DNA of 64,000 bases. It comes from Clostridia bacterium (GTDB taxonomy: Bacteria; Bacillota; Clostridia; Oscillospirales; CAG-272). Under the pieces are notes generated by a model. The model did no database searches. It was not told the origin of the DNA and was given only the letters and a program-made list of their open reading frames with translations. The stretch lies in contig JAFVWS010000042.1 in NCBI GenBank assembly GCA_017501545.1, positions 1 through 64,000 on the forward strand, given 5' to 3'. Below are positions 8,901 to 16,624 of the stretch, piece after piece (position 1 is the first letter of the stretch; every line of letters begins with the position of its first letter). Made by a program: the position numbers and the translations under genes.

Positions 8901-10166
8901 ATTCTTGATCCAACCTCAGATCTTGTTTATACTCTTGTAGATAATGAATATCAAATAACAGGCTATAATGGAACAGATAGCATTGTTTATGTACCAGCTA
9001 TGTATGAGTCACTTCCTGTAACGTCTATTGCAAATTCTGCTTTTGAGAACAATACAACAGTTGAAAGAGTTTATTTGGCTGAAGGAATAAAATCTATTGG
9101 ACAAAGCTCGTATTCGAAATGCACGAATCTTAAAACTGTTGAGCTTCCTAACACCTTAACTACTATTGGAATAACTGCATTTTCAGGTTGTGAATCATTA
9201 ACTAATCTTGAACTCCCAGATGGGTTAGAAACTATTCAAAGAAGTGCATTTTCAGGTTGCACATCACTTACAAGCATTGAATTTCCAAACACTGTAAAAA
9301 CAATAGAACTATCTGCCTTCAAAAACTGTAGCGGTATAAAAGCTGTTGTAGTTCCAGATAGCGTAACATCAATAGGAAATGGTGTGTTTGGTGGATGTAC
9401 ATCTCTTGAAAGTATTTCAGTTCCTTATGTTGGTGCAAACAAATTAAGCAGTGCATCAAGCTTATATCAATATCCTTTTGGTTATATTTTTGGACCAAGC
9501 AACTATACTGGCGCAGTTGAAGCCTCTCAATCCTTCTATTCTACAAGCGTAACGAGCACATTAACTGTATCATACTACATTCCTGGCTCGTTAAAAGAGG
9601 TTACTGTAAGGGGTGGCTTAATATTACGTGGCGCATTCCAAAACTGCACAACAATTACAGAATTGAACCTTGAAGAAGGAGTTGAAAGAATAGAAACAAG
9701 CGGTTTAGAGTCAATGACATCGCTTACAAGCTTATCTCTTCCATCTACCTTAACATACATCGGCGCAAACGCATTTGCAGGCTGTTCGTCAATTAAAGAA
9801 TTTATAATTCCAAATTCAGTAACTACCTTAGGTGCTGGCGCGTTTAAAAACTGCTCATCCTTAAAGATGGTAAAATTACCAAGTGGAATTACAGAGGTAC
9901 AAGGATTATTGTTCCAATCGTGTAACTCATTAGAAACAATAGTAATGCCAAAGAGCATAACAACTGTAAAATCATACGCATTTTTCTCAATGGGCTCAAC
10001 ACCAAACTTGCTATATGAAGGAACACAAGAGGACTGGGCTAACGTAACTCTTGAAAGCTCGTCTCATGTTGAAGATATTGCAGTTTATTACTACAGCGAA
10101 ACAGAGCCAACAGTTGAGGGCAACTACTGGTACTATGATAACAATAACAACATAGTTGAATGGTAA
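5991..10166 (+). CDS. Surface lipoprotein: interrupted collagen-like stalk, InlB-type and BspA LRR domains
   Basis: 1,391 residues. A signal peptide ends in the lipobox LTAC (Cys25), so it is probably lipid-anchored outside the cell. Residues about 35-798 are Gly-X-Y collagen-like triplets (GKDG, GDKGDTG, GPQGEQG) broken by 13 copies of a beta module of roughly 25 residues of the type GVSITGAxIxxxGELVLxFS followed by NLGxVxGxKG. A linker (SAYELYKENFGYSGTEEEWL) leads to an InlB B-repeat-like domain (about 833-904, GYTFAGW) and a second related one (AKFLGWYTDP). Residues about 998-1350 are BspA-type LRR_5 repeats (AFSGCTSLTSIE). Such proteins are usually adhesins; binding partners are unknown. 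Monocistronic. Confidence 0.85.
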   Translation: MKTKRLLIVLLAILALVSILALTACETEMPTNGIDGKDGQDGKDGVGIVSIEKTSTEGLVDTYTITLTDGTTSTFTVNNGANGQDGAQGEQGVQGEQGVQGEQGIPGEAGKNGISITNAKVNENGELVLEFSEGEPINLGKVVGAKGEKGDTGADGKDGTDGADGKDGQNGTNGVDGKDGVSITGATINAQNELVLEFSNSKSVNLGNIKGEKGDTGATGEAGKDGIDGEDGKDGVSITGASINDKGELVITFSEGNPVNLGTVVGAKGDKGDTGEAGKDGEDGADGKDGVGIEGITLSSEGNLSIKLTNGQTIDLGNVKGPKGDKGDTGATGEAGAQGPQGEQGVQGPQGEAGADGVSVTGAKIENNELILSFSNGNKVNLGNVKGDKGDKGEAGEAGKDGIDGVDGKDGISITGASINAEGKLVITFSEGEPLTLGTVVGAKGDKGDTGATGVQGPQGEQGDKGDTGAQGPQGEQGIQGEAGVGIEKVELSDAGELSITLTSGQKIDLGNVKGQKGDKGDTGATGETGAQGPQGEAGADGVSVTGAEIDENGKLVLTFSNGASVNLGTVVGANGDKGDTGAQGPQGEAGKDGVSVTGAEIDENGKLVITFSNGNEINLGTVVGAKGDKGDQGDKGETGATGADGVGIDGIELDASGNLSVTLTNGQTIDLGNIKGQKGDTGEAGEAGKNGVSITGAQINLDGELVLSFSEGADVNVGKVVGAKGDQGDKGETGEAGKDGVSVTGAQINASGELVLSFSNDTTVNVGKVVGAKGDKGDTGDKGEQGDKGETGATGATGKSAYELYKENFGYSGTEEEWLYDLVNGKLADKKQFTVTFNPNNGDATFTQTVVEGGKATRPSAPTKEGYTFAGWAVEGYPEEVWVFNGHTVTESLTLVANWEADEYKIIYRLNGAENSIDNPLTFTIGDLPITLHDVTKENAKFLGWYTDPAFENQITEINELEDIVVYAGILDPTSDLVYTLVDNEYQITGYNGTDSIVYVPAMYESLPVTSIANSAFENNTTVERVYLAEGIKSIGQSSYSKCTNLKTVELPNTLTTIGITAFSGCESLTNLELPDGLETIQRSAFSGCTSLTSIEFPNTVKTIELSAFKNCSGIKAVVVPDSVTSIGNGVFGGCTSLESISVPYVGANKLSSASSLYQYPFGYIFGPSNYTGAVEASQSFYSTSVTSTLTVSYYIPGSLKEVTVRGGLILRGAFQNCTTITELNLEEGVERIETSGLESMTSLTSLSLPSTLTYIGANAFAGCSSIKEFIIPNSVTTLGAGAFKNCSSLKMVKLPSGITEVQGLLFQSCNSLETIVMPKSITTVKSYAFFSMGSTPNLLYEGTQEDWANVTLESSSHVEDIAVYYYSETEPTVEGNYWYYDNNNNIVEW

Positions 10167-10181
10167 TTATACTATAAAATT

Positions 10182-10212
10182 AAAAAAAGACACCCGTTTG
10201 GGTGTCTTTTTA
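10182..10212 (+). terminator. Terminator of the collagen-like gene
   Basis: AGACACCC-gttt-GGGTGTCT with T tract. Confidence 0.8.
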
Positions 10213-10226
10213 CTTAAAGAAGCAAC

Positions 10227-10254
10227 AAAAAAGCACCCGTTTGGGTGCTTTTTA
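10227..10254 (-). terminator. Terminator of trxB
   Basis: AGCACCC-gttt-GGGTGCT flanked by A and T tracts; it immediately follows the trxB stop on the minus strand and resembles the preceding hairpin. Confidence 0.75.
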
Positions 10255-11157
10255 TTATAGTGAATCAACGTAGTCGCAAGCGGCAAGGGCTGCGGTTGCA
10301 CCATCGGCGCAAGCAGTTGCAACCTGACGGATACGCTTTGAACGGCAGTCCCCAGCTACAAAAATTCCCTTTGTGCCAGTTTGGCAATTCTCGCCAGCAT
10401 CAACGTAGCCCCAGGTGTTAAGAGAAACAAGTGAGGAAACAACCTCGTTTTGAGGTACAAGTCCAATTGCCACAAACATACCGTCAATTAAAAGTGTTTG
10501 ACGCTTTTCGCCACTCTTAATAACAATTCCGTTAAGGGCACCATCGCCCATTAAGGACTCAACTGTTGTGCCAAGGATAATTTCGACGTTTTTCTTGCCC
10601 TCAAGGATTTCTTGAAGCTTCTTTTCGCCGGTTAGATAGTCAAGGTTTTGTACAACGTAAACCTTTTTGCAAAGGTCAGAAAGCATAATCGCCTCTTGAA
10701 GCGCAGAGTTTCCACCGCCGATAACGGCAACTGTTTTGCCAGTGTAGAATGCACCGTCGCAAACAGCACAGAAGGAAATACCCTCGCCAACAAACTCCTC
10801 CTCGCGCTCAAGTCCAAGCATACGGTGCTTAGCACCAGTTGCCCAAATAACGCTCTTGCCCTCGAAATTACCAGAGTCAGTAACAACAGTTTTAATATCG
10901 CCGTCAATAATTTCAGTAACCTCGGCGCACTCAACGTCAGCGCCCTGCTCCATAACCTGCTCAATCATTTTCTCGGCAAATTCATTGCCAGAGAGGGCTA
11001 AAAAGCCAGGAATATTTTCAACCTTAGGTGAGTAAGTAATTTGACCACCAAAGGTCGCCTTTTCAATAACTAATGCACTTTTATTTGCACGGCGTGCGTA
11101 TAAAGCAGCTGTTAAGCCAGCAGGTCCGCCACCGATAATAATTACATCATATATCAT
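10255..11157 (-). CDS. trxB: Thioredoxin-disulfide reductase-like flavoprotein
   Basis: 300 residues, the usual length of low-Mr thioredoxin reductases. Visible motifs: FAD-binding IIIGGGPAGL (6-15), redox-active CAVC (130-133), a second dinucleotide motif IGGGNSA (146-152) and the C-terminal FAD segment GIFVAGD (264-270). It should pass electrons to thioredoxin in the cytoplasm. The HRRxxxR motif that clamps the NADPH 2'-phosphate is missing; the equivalent region (167-176) reads VYVVQNLDYL. This suggests a donor other than NADPH (NADH, or reduced ferredoxin as in FFTR enzymes), but the GGGNSA motif argues that some nucleotide is still bound. AAAGGAG precedes the ATG. It lies downstream of nrdD, separated by a terminator and a repeat. 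Confidence 0.9.
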   Translation of the reverse strand: MIYDVIIIGGGPAGLTAALYARRANKSALVIEKATFGGQITYSPKVENIPGFLALSGNEFAEKMIEQVMEQGADVECAEVTEIIDGDIKTVVTDSGNFEGKSVIWATGAKHRMLGLEREEEFVGEGISFCAVCDGAFYTGKTVAVIGGGNSALQEAIMLSDLCKKVYVVQNLDYLTGEKKLQEILEGKKNVEIILGTTVESLMGDGALNGIVIKSGEKRQTLLIDGMFVAIGLVPQNEVVSSLVSLNTWGYVDAGENCQTGTKGIFVAGDCRSKRIRQVATACADGATAALAACDYVDSL

Positions 11158-11180
11158 TATAAGCTCCTTTTGAGAGTAGC

Positions 11181-11253
11181 CACCTCATCCACCACTATCG
11201 TGGTCCCCCTTCCTACAAAACGCACGCCCTAAAGGGTGCCTCAAGTGGAAGGC
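11181..11253. repeat. Short interspersed repeat, CACCTCATCC family
   Basis: Begins CACCTCATCC, then a hairpin ACCACtatcGTGGT, CCCCCTTCC, a second hairpin GCACgccctaaagggtGC, and GGAAGGC. The same skeleton (CACCTCATCC, hairpin, paired CCTTCC/GGAAGG) occurs at 16707-16762 and 19497-19552. It lies between the nrdD terminator and trxB, where the trxB promoter should be. Confidence 0.6.
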
Positions 11254-11289
11254 AATGAGGGAGTTTTCCCGTGTTTTTAATTAGGGTAA

Positions 11290-11318
11290 AATAGGGTGTT
11301 GAAGCCAACACCCTATTT
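11290..11318 (-). terminator. Terminator of nrdD
   Basis: AATAGGGTGTTG-aagc-CAACACCCTATT, a 12-bp perfect stem just after the nrdD stop codon; the T tract is weak. Confidence 0.7.
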
Positions 11319-11329
11319 AATTATTTCAA

Positions 11330-13699
11330 TTATGCGCCAAGGTATTTCTTGATATCAGAAACGCCTGCGTACTTTGTAGCCTCGCCACCCTCGATTACAA
11401 CGAGTGTTGGAGCAGCCTTAACGCCAAGTGATTCAACTAATTCCTTGTTTTCGTTTGCGAGAAGCTTGTTATATGAAACGCCAGCCTTGTCAAGAAGTGA
11501 GCATGCAATCTTGCAGTTAGGGCAGGTTGCAGTTGTGAAGAGGTAAATGCCATCGTTTGCATTTGCTTTGCAATCGCAGGTAGGTTCTACCTTTGCTTCA
11601 GGTGCGTCCTTTTTCTTAAGCTGTGAGGTTTCAATGTTGTAAACAAGACGGTCCTTGTATTCCTGCGCTTTACCATCGTTCCAGTTTTGAACAGGACGAT
11701 AGTAACCAGTAATACGGCTGTAAACCTCTGTTCTTGACTTACATTCTGGACAGCTATAATGCTCACCAGCGATGTAGCCGTGGTTCTTACATACAGAGTA
11801 TGTTGGAGACATTGTGTAGTAAGGTAGGCGATAGTTTTCAGCAATCTTACGTACAAGGTTAGCAGCAGCCTTCCAGCTTGGCAATTTCTCACCGAGGAAT
11901 GCGTGGAATACTGTACCAGAGGTGTAAAGTGTTTGAAGCTCATCTTGAATATCAAGAGCAGTGAAGATATCCTCTGTATAGCCAACAGGGAGGTGTGAGG
12001 AGTTGGTGTAGTATGGTGCATCGTCCTCTGTCTTTGCTGCTGTGATAATGTCAGGGAAGTGCTTCTTGTCGTGCTTAGCAAGACGGAATGATGTTGACTC
12101 AGCAGGAGTTGCCTCAAGGTTGTAAAGGTCACCGTACTTCTCTTGGTAGTCAGAGAGCTTTTCTCTCATGTGGTTGAGTACGTCCTTTGTAAACTGTTGT
12201 GCCTTTTCCTTTGTTAGGTCTTCCTTAATCCATTTTGCGTTTAGGCAAGCCTCGTTCATACCAACTAAGCCGATTGTTGAGAAGTGGTTAGCAAATGTGC
12301 CGAGGTATCTCTTTGTGTATGGGTAAAGACCATTTTCAAGAAGTCTTGTAATAACTGTACGCTTAACCTTAAGTGAACGAGCAGAGATGTCCATGAGTCT
12401 GTCAAGACGAGCATAGAAGTCCTCCTCGTCAGTTGCAAGGTAAGCAATTCTTGGCATATTGATTGTAACAACACCAACAGAACCAGTTGACTCACCGCTA
12501 CCGAAGAAGCCACCAGACTTCTTACGAAGCTCACGAAGGTCAAGACGGAGACGGCAGCACATTGAACGAACGTCGCTTGGCTCCATATCGCTATTGATGT
12601 AGTTGGAGAAGTAAGGTGTACCGTATTTAGCAGTCATTTCGAATAGAAGCTTGTTGTTTTCAGTCTCGCTCCAGTCGAAGTCTCTTGTTATAGAGTATGT
12701 TGGAATTGGGTATTGGAAGCCACGGCCGTTAGCGTCACCCTCGATCATAATCTCGATAAACGCCTTGTTTACCATGTCCATTTCCTTCTTACAATCCTTG
12801 TACTTGAAGTCAACCTCCTTGCCACCTATGATACAGTTGAGCTCGGCAAGGTCGTTAGGTACTGTCCAGTCAAGGGTGATATTGCTAAATGGAGCCTGTG
12901 TACCCCAACGTGAAGGTGTGTTTACACCATAAACGAAGGATTGGATGCATTGCTTAACCTCTTTATATGAAAGGTTGTCAATCTTAACAAATGGAGCAAG
13001 ATATGTGTCAAATGAGGAGAATGCTTGCGCACCAGCCCACTCGTTTTGCATGATACCAAGGAAGTTAACCATTTGGTTGCAAAGAGTTGAAAGGTGTGAT
13101 GCAGGTGCTGATGTAATCTTACCAGTTACACCACCAAGACCCTCCTGAATAAGCTGCTTTAGTGACCAACCAGCACAGTAGCCTGTGAGCATTGAAAGGT
13201 CGTGAATGTGGATATCTGCGTTTCTGTGTGCGTTACCAATTTCATCGTCATAAATTTCGGAAAGCCAGTAGTTAGCTGTAACAGCACCAGAGTTTGAAAG
13301 GATAAGACCACCAACAGAGTAGGTAACTGTTGAGTTTTCCTTAACACGCCAGTCGTTGATGTTTAGGTAGTTGTCAATGATTGCCTTGTAGTCAACCATT
13401 GTTGCGTTAATGTTACGGATTTTTTCTCTTTGGCGACGATAGATAATGTATGCCTTTGCAACATCGTCGTAGCCAGCCTTGATAAGAACTGACTCAACAG
13501 AGTCCTGAATGTTCTCAACTGAAATCTTTCCGTTTTCTATCTTTGGCTCGAATTCTGCTGTAACCTTTAAAGCAAGAAAGTCGATGATATCTTCGTTAAA
13601 TTGCTTTTGGCAAGCATCAAATGCTTGTGTAATAGCCTCGCTGATTTTCTTAATGTTAAAATCAACAATTTTGCCGTCACGCTTGATTACATTGTACAT
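11330..13699 (-). CDS. nrdD: Anaerobic ribonucleoside-triphosphate reductase with C-terminal thioredoxin-like domain
   Basis: 789 residues. It reduces ribonucleotides to deoxyribonucleotides for DNA synthesis in the absence of oxygen, using a glycyl radical. An ATP-cone (about 1-95, VIKRDGKIVDFNIKKISEAI) precedes the catalytic barrel. The zinc site is formed by Cys pairs around CKNHGY and CPEC (about 637-652), and the radical loop is RITGYY with Gly665. Beyond the normal end (about 700) there is a CDC-containing linker and a glutaredoxin/thioredoxin-like domain with CPNC at 726-729 and a cis-Pro segment AAPTLV. The fusion could supply reductant in cis, although class III enzymes usually use formate or NrdH-type partners. 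GGAG lies before the ATG. Two NrdR-type boxes upstream suggest repression by NrdR. Confidence 0.95.
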   Translation of the reverse strand: MYNVIKRDGKIVDFNIKKISEAITQAFDACQKQFNEDIIDFLALKVTAEFEPKIENGKISVENIQDSVESVLIKAGYDDVAKAYIIYRRQREKIRNINATMVDYKAIIDNYLNINDWRVKENSTVTYSVGGLILSNSGAVTANYWLSEIYDDEIGNAHRNADIHIHDLSMLTGYCAGWSLKQLIQEGLGGVTGKITSAPASHLSTLCNQMVNFLGIMQNEWAGAQAFSSFDTYLAPFVKIDNLSYKEVKQCIQSFVYGVNTPSRWGTQAPFSNITLDWTVPNDLAELNCIIGGKEVDFKYKDCKKEMDMVNKAFIEIMIEGDANGRGFQYPIPTYSITRDFDWSETENNKLLFEMTAKYGTPYFSNYINSDMEPSDVRSMCCRLRLDLRELRKKSGGFFGSGESTGSVGVVTINMPRIAYLATDEEDFYARLDRLMDISARSLKVKRTVITRLLENGLYPYTKRYLGTFANHFSTIGLVGMNEACLNAKWIKEDLTKEKAQQFTKDVLNHMREKLSDYQEKYGDLYNLEATPAESTSFRLAKHDKKHFPDIITAAKTEDDAPYYTNSSHLPVGYTEDIFTALDIQDELQTLYTSGTVFHAFLGEKLPSWKAAANLVRKIAENYRLPYYTMSPTYSVCKNHGYIAGEHYSCPECKSRTEVYSRITGYYRPVQNWNDGKAQEYKDRLVYNIETSQLKKKDAPEAKVEPTCDCKANANDGIYLFTTATCPNCKIACSLLDKAGVSYNKLLANENKELVESLGVKAAPTLVVIEGGEATKYAGVSDIKKYLGA

Positions 13700-13738
13700 A
13701 GTTTTTCTCCTTTTTCTTAGTTTTTCTATTTTTTAATA

Positions 13739-13770
13739 ACACTATATGTAGTATTGCCACCATTTTGCAA
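13739..13770 (-). promoter_or_regulatory. Proximal nrdD promoter with NrdR box
   Basis: Bases 13739-13754 (ACACTATATGTAGTAT) match the known NrdR box ACACWATATVTWGTGT at 15 of 16 positions. On the minus strand a possible promoter TTGCAA (13765-13770), 18-nt spacer, TATAGT (13741-13746) overlaps the box, 40 nt before nrdD. Confidence 0.6.
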
Positions 13771-13893
13771 GCCTTGGCAATTTGGCGCAAAAAAACACCA
13801 AGAAAATATTAAAAGTCCCACAAAGCCTTGATTTACTTGGGTTTTTGCCAAAAAAGACAAAATGTGACATAATTTTTTTCGGTGTCGAAATCA

Positions 13894-13922
13894 ATTATAT
13901 CACATATATAGTGTTATGTCAA
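13894..13922 (-). promoter_or_regulatory. Distal nrdD promoter with partial NrdR box in the spacer
   Basis: Minus strand TTGACA (13917-13922), exactly 17 nt, TATAAT (13894-13899). The spacer contains ACACTATATAT, the left 11 positions of the NrdR consensus; the right half is degenerate. A transcript from here would have a leader of about 190 nt. Confidence 0.7.
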
Positions 13923-13953
13923 TAGCTTTTTTAACAATATCTTGTGTTTTTTA

Positions 13954-14646
13954 TTAAATTCCTCGAATTTCGGTATTTGGCACAAATTCCTTCGCTAAAA
14001 CAGCCATTTTTTTCATTTCGTTGGGCAAAACTGCACAAAAACCGTCCATAATCAAATCACCCGAGTCAACAAAGGACTGTAAAAAGTAGCGTGGTGCGCC
14101 CTTTATCGTTTTTGCAATCTCTACAATATCTTGTGCTTCGTGTAGTCCAGCGACAACAGTTGTCCGAAACTCAAAATCAACCTTGCCAGAAAGCAAAAAT
14201 TCAACGGTTTTTTTAAACGGAGTAATGTCCAAATTTTCAATCCCAGTAGTTAAAGAATACTTTTCATACGAGTTTTTAAAGTCAACAGCAACGTAGTCGA
14301 TAAGCCCTTTTTTTACAAGGGCAATCAGCTTATCTGGGAAAAATCCGTTTGTGTCAAGCTTTACTGAGTAGCCAATATCCTTAATCTCTTTTATAAAATC
14401 TTCAATTCCTGCCTGCAAAAGTGGCTCACCACCGCTTATGCAAACACCCTCTAAGATGCCGTGTCTTTTTTTAAGATACGAAAGAATTTCTTCCTTTTTA
14501 TATATATTAGAGCTATCTATATGTGTGACAAGACTTGCGTTGTGACAAAATGGGCACCTAAGATTACAGCCCGCTGTAAATAATGTGCATGCCACCTTGC
14601 CAGGGTAGTCAAGCAGCGTCAGCTTTTGAAATCCAGAAAAATTCAT
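13954..14646 (-). CDS. nrdG: Anaerobic ribonucleotide reductase activating protein
   Basis: 230 residues. A radical-SAM enzyme that generates the glycyl radical on NrdD. The cluster motif CNLRCPFC (CX3CX2C) sits near residues 27-34, followed by GGEP in ISGGEPLL. The N-terminus MNFSGFQKLTLLDYPGKVAC is the usual beginning of this type of activase. A longer frame reaches upstream to 14715, but the ATG at 14646 has AAGGGGGG 7 nt before it and fits the family start. It lies directly upstream of nrdD with its own promoter; nrdD has separate promoters in the 254-bp gap. Confidence 0.9.
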   Translation of the reverse strand: MNFSGFQKLTLLDYPGKVACTLFTAGCNLRCPFCHNASLVTHIDSSNIYKKEEILSYLKKRHGILEGVCISGGEPLLQAGIEDFIKEIKDIGYSVKLDTNGFFPDKLIALVKKGLIDYVAVDFKNSYEKYSLTTGIENLDITPFKKTVEFLLSGKVDFEFRTTVVAGLHEAQDIVEIAKTIKGAPRYFLQSFVDSGDLIMDGFCAVLPNEMKKMAVLAKEFVPNTEIRGI

Positions 14647-14674
14647 AAAATCCCCCCTTGGTGAGTCTAATATA

Positions 14675-14703
14675 ATTATACCATTTAATAGCTTATAATG
14701 CAA
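14675..14703 (-). promoter_or_regulatory. Promoter of nrdG
   Basis: Minus strand TTGCAT (14698-14703), 17-nt spacer, TATAAT (14675-14680). Confidence 0.6.
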
Positions 14704-14739
14704 GGAATAAAGCAAATAAAAGATTAGAATTTTGGAAAC

Positions 14740-14768
14740 TTGACAAAAGTATAGCGATATGATAATAT
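14740..14768 (+). promoter_or_regulatory. Promoter of the first LRR protein gene
   Basis: TTGACA (14740-14745), 17-nt spacer, TAATAT (14763-14768), followed by GGGAGAAG before the ATG at 14801. Confidence 0.55.
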
Positions 14769-14800
14769 GTTAGTATAAAGCATATATTTGGGAGAAGAAT

Positions 14801-16585
14801 ATGAAAAAAAGGATATTACTTTTTGCACTTTTAACAATATCATTATCAATATTTTTGGCAATAGGCGTTGGCGCAAAAACCATATATAATGACATAGACG
14901 GCAACGAAATGTTTAGCTATGAGCAGAATGAAAACATAGTAATTACAAGCTATAAGGGCTCATTTCCAAAGACCGACGCACAAGGAAATGCGCTAACCTG
15001 GTACATCACCTCAACATCAACAGTAGATGGCAACACCGTGCATACCGTTGCAAGTCTTAAAACACTTGGCGAGGCAGGCAACATTAATGAAAGTGGAGTA
15101 TATAGCTTTACCTCTCCTGTAACAAACAAAAATACAGTAAGCGTTAATTACCCTGACAATAAAGGGATTACATCTATTCCTGCGTTTGGCGCATATGGCA
15201 CTCGTTCAAAAAACAACATTTTGTTTGCATATTGTCCAAACACACTAACAGTGTTTCCTGAAAGCTTGTTTCAAGAAACACCTGTGTTGGTTGCAGAGAT
15301 TGATGACGAAACACCCGTTACATACGTTCCACACAAGCTTTTCCACGAGGCAAGAAGTGTTAGGACTATAAACATCCCTGCAAGCGTAATGATTATAAAT
15401 GCTCAAGGCTCTAACCAAGGCTCTGCATTCTATAACACACTTTCGCTTCAAACAGTTACATTTGCTCCAAATAGTAGTCTAACAAGAATTCAATCCTTTG
15501 CGTTTGAAAACTCTAATATTGAAGAAATTCAGTTTCCTGATTCACTTGTGGCGGTTAACCAAAACCTATTTAGAGGATGTAAAAATTTAAAGGTACTTCG
15601 CTTTGGTGCTAATTTTAAGTATTTTGAAAACGTAGATAATAACGGCAACCCAACAACCAATCACCAATCACTTACACATACGGCAACATCAATCGAAGAG
15701 GTTTATCTTCCTATAACGTTTTACCTAACACAGCCAGATGTAAACTATAGAGTTTCATATGCATTTGATGGATGTAGCAATGCAAAGTTCTTTTTCACAG
15801 GAACAAGAGAACAGCTTGATACATCACTTGCTAACTTTAAAAACGATGGTTGGACAACAGGTGCAACTGACCACAACTATATTTTAAATGCCTATAATGA
15901 TAACAAAATAGTTACATGGAGTGAATATTCACAAAACAAGGATAGTTATCAAGGAAGATATATAATTACTGATTATAGTCAGTGCGATGCCTTCTATAAG
16001 GGCGTACATATAGAGGACAATAATGCTTGCGTGGTTAACTGCGATAGGTGTAAGACATATGGTGTAGCAGAGAAGAACCCTGTTCACAATATCTCAGTGG
16101 CGATTGTTTATCAGTCTTATATGGAGGCAGGACAGAAAATAACAGGCTGTACAAACGAGGGCTGTAAAAACAATACAACTGAAAGCGTAGTGGCGCTTGT
16201 TATCTCAAAGGGCTATTCACAGGATACAAAATCAACAGCAATAGTTCTTGGTATTCGCTTTAATCACGATGCAATTGAGGAGTATGCAACACATCTTGGC
16301 AAAAGCGTTGAGTATGGTTTAATCGCATCAAGTGCTTGCGAGGACAATAAGCCTATTAATACAGACGGCTCACTGGCGGCAAGCAACGCAGTTATTGCTA
16401 AATTTACAGGTACAGATTATATTTTATCTCAACTAAAAATCACTAATATCAAAGACACTTCAAAGCTCTTGCACTGCTGTGGATATGTAATGATGGGTGA
16501 GGAAATTACCTATATAAACGGAAACAGCGCATCAAGCACGGCAATCAAGGTATCGTACGATAACTATTTAGGCGTAACTGAATAA
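14801..16585 (+). CDS. Secreted BspA-type leucine-rich-repeat protein
   Basis: 594 residues with a signal peptide (ILLFALLTISLSIFLAIGVGA) and cleavage near GVGA-K; no lipobox, so secreted or wall-associated. The middle (about 120-330) holds degenerate BspA-type LRR_5 repeats (SFAFENSNIEEIQFPDSL, LFRGCKNLKVLRFG). The C-terminal half, about 330-594, has paired cysteines (NCDRCKTYG, GCTNEGCKN) and a beta-rich domain ending SSTAIKVSYDNY. This half aligns by eye with the C-terminus of the protein at 17779-19377: both have FTGT/FVTGT, a QC..FY segment, KGYSY or KGYSQ and a YDxL or YDNY ending. The two are paralogues. The domain is not one I can name; substrate or ligand unknown. Confidence 0.75.
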   Translation: MKKRILLFALLTISLSIFLAIGVGAKTIYNDIDGNEMFSYEQNENIVITSYKGSFPKTDAQGNALTWYITSTSTVDGNTVHTVASLKTLGEAGNINESGVYSFTSPVTNKNTVSVNYPDNKGITSIPAFGAYGTRSKNNILFAYCPNTLTVFPESLFQETPVLVAEIDDETPVTYVPHKLFHEARSVRTINIPASVMIINAQGSNQGSAFYNTLSLQTVTFAPNSSLTRIQSFAFENSNIEEIQFPDSLVAVNQNLFRGCKNLKVLRFGANFKYFENVDNNGNPTTNHQSLTHTATSIEEVYLPITFYLTQPDVNYRVSYAFDGCSNAKFFFTGTREQLDTSLANFKNDGWTTGATDHNYILNAYNDNKIVTWSEYSQNKDSYQGRYIITDYSQCDAFYKGVHIEDNNACVVNCDRCKTYGVAEKNPVHNISVAIVYQSYMEAGQKITGCTNEGCKNNTTESVVALVISKGYSQDTKSTAIVLGIRFNHDAIEEYATHLGKSVEYGLIASSACEDNKPINTDGSLAASNAVIAKFTGTDYILSQLKITNIKDTSKLLHCCGYVMMGEEITYINGNSASSTAIKVSYDNYLGVTE

Positions 16586-16588
16586 AAT

Positions 16589-16619
16589 AAAAGCCTTGGC
16601 AAAACGCCAGGGCTTTTTA
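16589..16619 (+). terminator. Terminator of the first LRR protein gene
   Basis: AAGCCTTGGC-aaaac-GCCAGGGCTT followed by a T tract. Confidence 0.8.
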
Positions 16620-16624
16620 TATAA

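Noticed and set aside
11587..12543. Alternate minus-strand frames within nrdD
   Set aside because: They lie in another frame of a strongly conserved gene, are Thr/Leu/Ser-rich and have no RBS.
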